NCBI GenBank assembly: GCA_037179515.1
Contig: JAXCGZ010005667.1
Coordinates: 185,001-249,000, forward strand
Source: Halocaridina rubra
Lineage: Eukaryota; Arthropoda; Malacostraca; Decapoda; Atyidae
DNA length: 64,000 nt
Direction of reading: 5' to 3'
In this document: in pieces, positions 59,215 to 64,000 of the stretch
How positions within the stretch are numbered: position 1 is the stretch's first letter
Layout: the number at the start of each line of letters is the position of its first letter
The notes under the pieces: model-generated
Seen by the model: only the letters and a program-made list of their open reading frames with translations
What the model was told of the DNA's origin: nothing
Database searches by the model: none
Position numbers and translations under genes: made by a program

Positions 59215-59386
59215 TGCAAAGGTTAAAATATGCGAGTAAAAAAATCACAAGCAAAACGTATTAATAAGCACAACGTGAACGGTGCACACGTGAGTTAGAC
59301 TGAACGAGCCTTTGTCCGAAACGCTGATAGCGATATAAATAACAGCATGCAACGTAAATTTATACGTACGTGATAGGTAAACTTAC

Positions 59387-59461
59387 CTTATCTGTTAAGG
59401 TTAACATTTTCCTTTGCCACTTAGGCTCACTACAACAAGCCTTAGAAGATGAAGGATGCAT
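59387..59461 (-). pseudogene. Tigger first exon, copy 2, short deletion
   Basis: It lacks nine bases after the start (ATGCATCCTTCATCTTC) but keeps the downstream frame and the GTAAGT donor. One Cys/Arg codon differs from the neighbouring copy. Confidence 0.65.
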
Positions 59462-60165
59462 TGCAAAGGTTAAAATATGCGAGTAAAAAAATCACAAGCA
59501 AAACGTATTAATAAGCACAACGTGAGTTAGACTGAACGAGCCCATGTCCAAAACGCTGATAGCAGTATCGTATTTTACATGTTGCAATACTGTTAGTATT
59601 TATGTTTTTTACTATTTTATTATTCTTAGGCTAAGAAATAAATTTTTTTATCAATAAAATCATGAAACTACTGGAAATATAAATATATAAGCTAGCTCAC
59701 GTAGCTGCGACCTCAATACATTGTACGCTATCGGACAATATTTCTCATGAAGCAATACTGTGAGTTATACTGTACGTATGTATATCTAAATTTATGTTTT
59801 TTACTATTTTTTACTGTTTTATTATTCGTAGGCTGGGAAATAATTTTTTTTTTATCGATTAGATAATGAAATATGTTTTTTCAATAAAAAAATGAAAATA
59901 CTGAAAATTTTTATTTTCTTAATATTTTAATATTTTTGCATATATCTGTACCCCCCCCAAAAAAAGTGGTAGTGAAAACGCGAGCCAAGAAACGCGATCC
60001 AGCGAAGGATCACTGTATTCCAATAATTCTCCTTAGATATTATTATTATTAAGGGCTCATAATTGTTTGTACATCTGTTGGTTTATTTACTTTAATAACT
60101 GTGTACAGTGCCCCTCCCTAGTTGGCTAGGACAAAGAGAGTGTGGGAGGTTGGGTAGAATGGAAT

Positions 60166-60201
<36 letters not shown>

Positions 60202-60706
60202 CTTTAATTAACTATTGTTCATTCAACCAAAACTACATTATTTATTGTAAAAATAATGGTTTAAATTACAAATTCGTAATAATAATGATATTAATAATAA
60301 TAATAATAATAATAATCTCCACAATCATCGTCTAAGAAAAATTATTGTTTTAAATAATAATAATATCTAAGGAGAATTTTTGGAATAGACATCATGAAAG
60401 TAATGCAGAGATTTATTAAAACCCAGCAGAGAGCTAGATATTCATTACACATCTTTTATAATCCCTTCACATCTGACAGGTCATTATACTCTCCATCTCT
60501 GTTTCTCTTTACAGCCTGATTAAAGGCTGTTTTATTTTATCATTTTTGGGCTGTTCTGGTATCATAATCATCTTTTAAAAAAAAAAATAAATAAAAAAAT
60601 AAAAAAAATAAATAAATAAATAAATAAATAAAGTGTTCCTACTTTGCGGAAATTCACCTATCCCGGCCGGTCCCGCAACCGAACCCCCGCGATAAACGAG
60701 GGATTA

Positions 60707-60709
<3 letters not shown>

Positions 60710-60799
<90 letters not shown>
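60710..60799. repeat. (TG)n and (TA)n microsatellite
   Basis: A TG run, then about 75 bp of TA, between two element ends (ACTG at 60709 and CAGTGATCCCTCG at 60800). Confidence 0.97.
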
Positions 60800-60802
<3 letters not shown>

Positions 60803-61029
60803 TGATCCCTCGTTTATCGCGGGGGTTAGGTTCCGGGACCGACCGCGATAGGGGAATTTCCGCGAAGTAGGATCACCCTATATGTACATAGGTATTTTAC
60901 ATTTATTTCTACATTTACTGTATAAACCCTCCCTGTACTGTTAACAAACCACCCTTTACTTCATAAATAACAGCATGCATGCGTAAATTTATGTGAAAGT
61001 GATAGGTAAACTTACCGTGAATGAGGTGG
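60800..61029 (-). mobile_element. Left part of a Tigger-like element interrupted by the LTR insertion
   Basis: The end CAGTGATCCCTCGTTTATCG, then GGGGTTAGGTTCCGGGACC, is followed by one 3' subterminal unit. The family text GTGAATGAGGTG(ATGATGACG) breaks at 61030, where foreign sequence begins. Its other end was not seen in the remaining 3 kb. Confidence 0.7.
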
Positions 61030-61635
61030 TGTCGCATGACTTCCGTCATGCTGAAGCCAGAATCTGAAACTTGTAACAAATCTTGAGGGGTAACGGTTGG
61101 TCGAGGGCACAGATATTTTATTACAATGTTTGTAGAAAGTGTCAAGGAGAGATATGACCGGAACCATGAGACTTAGGATCTGGCATCGAGTACTGGGAGA
61201 AGGGCAGGAAAGGCCAGGAAGTTAGCCATTTCCTAAACCACAAGAAACATAAACATGTGGCCCGTACGTAAGTACATGCCCTGGAGAGATGCCCAATAGC
61301 TCCTCCCCGGAAGTAGGCGGGATTCCACTTTGAACCTGGCGTTGATTGGCAGGACTAGATGTCACTTGATTTCATTGGCAGAATTGGATGTCAAGCCACG
61401 CCCTGCCCCTGGGGGTATTTCAAGAGCCACCCAGGGCAGAGACAGTTAGTTAGAACTTTGCCAGGGGCACGAATAGATCAGAGACTTGAGTTAGTCATAG
61501 GGTGGGGGCATTGAGGCGTCGAAGTTGTGTTGTACTCTAGAATAAATATAAGCAAAGGAATCACTGCTTGTCCATTCTTACCCTGTACCCGTCTGGTACT
61601 AATAATTATAACATAGTAATTTAACATTACGTCAG
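61030..61635 (+). mobile_element. Probable long terminal repeat (about 606 bp)
   Basis: It starts TGTCGCATGACTTCCGTCAT, where the host repeat breaks, and ends near ACATTACGTCAG. Directly after it is TGGTGACAAACGGTGAG, which looks like a primer-binding site (TGG begins the complement of a tRNA 3' CCA end). Inside are an AATAAA at about 61541 and GC-rich text (CCACGCCCTGCCCCTGGGGG) before a possible start region at about 61440. The first 22 bases hold a perfect 7 bp hairpin (GCATGAC/GTCATGC). No second LTR is in the window, so this rests on structure alone. Confidence 0.5.
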
Positions 61636-61685
61636 TGGTGACAAACGGTGAGATAACCCAGTCATCTTACAAAGTGTGAATTCAA

Positions 61686-62444
61686 ATGGAAGTCCAAAAT
61701 TCATACGACAACTTGGTGGCAGCGCAGTACGGATCATCACGCCTGGAAAACATACAAAGAGACTCTCATATCAGAAGAAACCAGTGCAAAGAAAAGAAAA
61801 TAAGAATGGCAAAAGCAGAAATCCAACATCTCCCAATTCAAGAAATGAGTGACGAGGCCAAACACCGAAGAATTCTCGAACTGGAGGAGCAAGTGCGGCG
61901 CCTACAAGCATGCGCCGACGCCGCTCCGTCGAGAAGGAACCCGGTCGACGTCGACACCCCCGACAGTGAAACCGACGCCTCAAACATCGACGAACAGCCT
62001 GCCGCTCCGAACCCCGTGGTGACACAGGGAACGCAGCAGGCCATGCCCCCACCCCGTGCCCTGGTTGTAAAGACGCCTCGAGTCAAAAATTCACTTTTAT
62101 ACCTCGACGGCGCAAATGTAAAAGACCGTGAATGTCCGTCCATAATTCCCGCGACCGACTTCCTGAAATACTTGGGTCTGCGGATGAGAAGTGACGAGTG
62201 GTCAAATAGAGAATATTATAAAACTTTGAAGGAACTATTCCTAAGATATTTCTTAGTAAGCCGAAGTGTGACCGGAGCATTGAGTGAAAATGCCCATTAC
62301 AAGAAGTATAAGTTGCCGGATCCGACCAAGAAGACGGCGATTCGTCGATTTTACTCGAAGAGAAGAAGGAGAACCCCCTCCTTCCTTGCCTTCTGCCATG
62401 AAGTTCTTCAGGACCACCTCCTTAAAATAGCTAAGTACTTGTGA
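61686..62444 (+). CDS. Unrecognised 252-codon protein; coiled coil and possible BEN-like C-terminus
   Basis: The frame is uninterrupted, starting MEVQNSYDNLVAAQYGSSRL. Residues about 50-80 (MSDEAKHRRILELEEQVRRL) are a likely coiled coil. Residues about 85-140 are Pro/Asp/Ala-rich. Residues about 175-250 (FLKYLGLRMRSDEWSNREYY, LKELFLRYFLVSRSVTGALS, LPDPTKKTAIRRFY, PSFLAFCHEVLQDHL) resemble a BEN DNA-binding domain in the spacing of Leu/Phe, SVTG, a Leu-Pro/Asp-Lys turn and the final Cys/Leu. It follows a probable LTR and primer-binding site, so a gag-like product is an alternative. An AATAAA lies about 190 bp downstream (62637). GC content is higher than its surroundings. No protease, reverse transcriptase or integrase follows in the window. 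I do not assign a function. Confidence 0.55.
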   Translation: MEVQNSYDNLVAAQYGSSRLENIQRDSHIRRNQCKEKKIRMAKAEIQHLPIQEMSDEAKHRRILELEEQVRRLQACADAAPSRRNPVDVDTPDSETDASNIDEQPAAPNPVVTQGTQQAMPPPRALVVKTPRVKNSLLYLDGANVKDRECPSIIPATDFLKYLGLRMRSDEWSNREYYKTLKELFLRYFLVSRSVTGALSENAHYKKYKLPDPTKKTAIRRFYSKRRRRTPSFLAFCHEVLQDHLLKIAKYL

Positions 62445-64000
62445 TCTGTATCCAGTGAGTAATGGGACAATTAGTAAAAGAAATTGAGGTCGGTGGACGC
62501 CGCCATTTTATCTTGTAGTTATGCTTTGACTCAGCCAACCCGCTCATAAGGGGTGTGGCGCTTAATAAGTTGATAAAAGTAGAATTTCTGTACCCATTAC
62601 TAACATGGATAATTTGTACTAATAGCTATAAGCAGTAATAAACTCCATTTTTGTTATAATTTGAGTAATATAAAGAATTTGCGTTGGAAGTGTGTTCCAT
62701 TTATTTGTAGTGATGCCTAGATTGAATTTTAAGAGCGCGAATGTATCGATTTTTAATTGAAAAATTTAATGCACGTGAAATCACTGTTACAGTATATTAA
62801 TTTCTTAAGTGTAAGAATTATAGTGAGTAATATACTTGAATCTGCTTTTAAGGTTTTACTTAGAACACGTGTGATTTTCGAGAAAGGAATGTGGAAGTGA
62901 CCATTCGATCTCCCAACCTCGTTATTAAAAATCTGTAGTAATTGTACTGATCCTTGATATTTAATGTACGTGAAATCATTGTTATATTAATTTCTTAAAG
63001 CGTAAGAAATAGTGTTAAGATTGCGCCTGTTTTTAAGTTTTTTTCTTTTTTTTGTTTGTTTTTTTTCTCCGCGGGAGTAATGTTTTAGCGAAAGAAAGAC
63101 ATAAATGACAGATTGTTTTTTAATGTTGTTAGGATGAAGGGATTAACATTACGATGCGTGTGTGGCATTTTATTTTTGAGGAATGAGAAATTTTGTAATA
63201 TTGTTTAGAGATGAGTTTTTTTATTTCGCGCTATGCAGGCGAAAGTAAGAGTAAATTAGAGTAATTTGTGCTGTCCTAGAATAGGGAAGGTTTTTCAGTG
63301 TCACCCTAATGTAGCTTCAAGGGAGTAGAATGTTTGTTTGTTCGTTAGAATGGGACCTAGGACTGGTGAGGCAGTCTGTGACCGTGCGGCCCAACCGAGA
63401 TTTCACCTTTACTCTCCTTTATCGGGGTAAGGGATGGGAAATTTTCCATAAACAGAAAGGAATGGATTTATGCTTCGACAGTTCTGCAGTTGTACACTAA
63501 GTTCTTTTTGCTTTTGTTTTTGTTAATGAGGCAATAAGAATAGCCCTCTGACAATAAACGTAAGACTCTATCGATAGTCATTGCTAACGTTTGTTCACGT
63601 TCATTTGTTTATTTATTTTATTATTAGAGATACTCTGCGACGATTTTTTATTTTCAGTACAAGTAAAAGACAGAGGCCCATCTCAGCTGACTTGTGAGTG
63701 GAAACCGCAACGTATTTCACGGTCGCCCAGCCTCTCTCTCTCTCTCTCTCCTACCTTTCACTCGACTCTGAGCCTGACAGAGGCTCCGTTCAATGCTAAA
63801 AGAACGTTGCTGTCTTTGATTTTTTGTGTGTTTTTTTCCAGCGAAGCTAGGCGATAATTGTGCCTACATTTTATTGCAGTCAATAGATTGTTGCATGCTG
63901 TTATTGCATAAATACTGATAAGACATCGGTAGTACCGCCATTTGCATAAATGTTTGTGCCACATGTCGCAACTGTTTAGAGAATAGATAGAACTCCCATT
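62445..64000. other. No gene recognised; possible 3' region of the preceding ORF
   Basis: AATAAA at 62637 could be a polyadenylation signal. The rest is T-rich, with a short TC repeat at 63731-63750 and no convincing frame. A reading of 88 codons at 63591-63857 has a hydrophobic start but is mostly TC-repeat and low complexity, so I do not call it. Confidence 0.4.

Larger units (their letters stand above)
58784..60015 (-). mobile_element. Tigger-like non-autonomous element nested in a foldback MITE (1232 bp)
   Basis: The ends are CAGTTTTCCTTCCATTATCG and ...CCAGCGAAGGATCACTG with TA at 58782-58783 and 60016-60017. It is minus-oriented. It contains two copies of the first-exon region in tandem (59131-59214 and 59387-59461), so about 250 bp was duplicated within this copy. 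Confidence 0.88.
58508..60709. mobile_element. Foldback MITE holding a nested Tigger-like element
   Basis: The ends are CAGAAATCCCTCGCTATTTC and ...GATAAACGAGGGATTACTG. The left arm (58595-58783) resumes at 60016 (TATTCCAATAATTCTCCTTA), and the right arm is 60360-60570. Removing 58784-60015 restores GATGTCTATTCCAATAATTC, as in the intact copy at 56970. Confidence 0.8.

Noticed and set aside
61771..62280. Minus-strand frames of 93, 101 and 65 codons opposite the 252-codon ORF
   Set aside because: They are shadows of a GC-rich coding segment; the plus frame is longer and has the coiled-coil and BEN-like patterns.
63591..63857. Small secreted protein with hydrophobic start
   Set aside because: Low-complexity TC repeat in the middle, no conserved pattern, and T-rich surroundings.

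Overview
This is a eukaryotic, intron-rich and very repeat-rich genome window. The one cellular gene I can recognise is MCM2, which encodes a subunit of the MCM2-7 replicative helicase. It lies on the minus strand, and seven exons covering its N-terminal half (about 506 codons) run from 48595 down to 20691. The long (TA)n and (GA)n tracts, the high density of Tigger/pogo-like elements and the family of decayed non-LTR retrotransposons suggest an arthropod, most likely a decapod crustacean. That assignment is inference; no species can be named.

Layout. 1-13445: a stack of Tigger-like DNA transposons and their non-autonomous derivatives, including elements inserted inside members of the same family, long TA microsatellites at element ends, a MITE built around an internal ~160-190 bp tandem array, a tRNA-like SINE, a LINE RNase H fragment and a 178 bp snapback hairpin. 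13640-20110: two decayed minus-strand LINEs separated by unremarkable DNA. 20691-48595: MCM2 exons. The largest intron (20850-36882, 16 kb) holds two ZBED-type hAT elements, a Tigger-like transposase pseudogene and a non-LTR retrotransposon whose ORF1 is amplified into a 5.1 kb higher-order tandem array. Other MCM2 introns hold a pogo-type transposase C-terminus, a pogo-like MITE, a nested pair of Tigger-like elements and a composite 5S rRNA/tRNA-like SINE. 49199-61029: a second stack of Tigger-like elements, TA microsatellites and foldback MITEs, plus a copy of the array-bearing MITE split by an RTE-like LINE. 61030-62444: a probable LTR followed by a 252-codon ORF with a coiled coil and a possible BEN-like C-terminus. 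62445-64000: no recognisable gene.

How the parts fit. Nothing besides MCM2 looks like a cellular operon or pathway. The ATPase exons of MCM2 (Walker A onward) are not visible to the left of 20691, so that intron is at least 20.7 kb or the gene continues outside the window. The most unusual structures are the self-nested transposons with preserved TA target duplications, the L-s-L / L-s-L array in the LINE, the 5S/tRNA SINE, the recurring 84 bp first exon with a GTAAG donor in defective Tigger copies, and the LTR-linked ORF. I saw no CRISPR array, tRNA gene or intact autonomous transposon.
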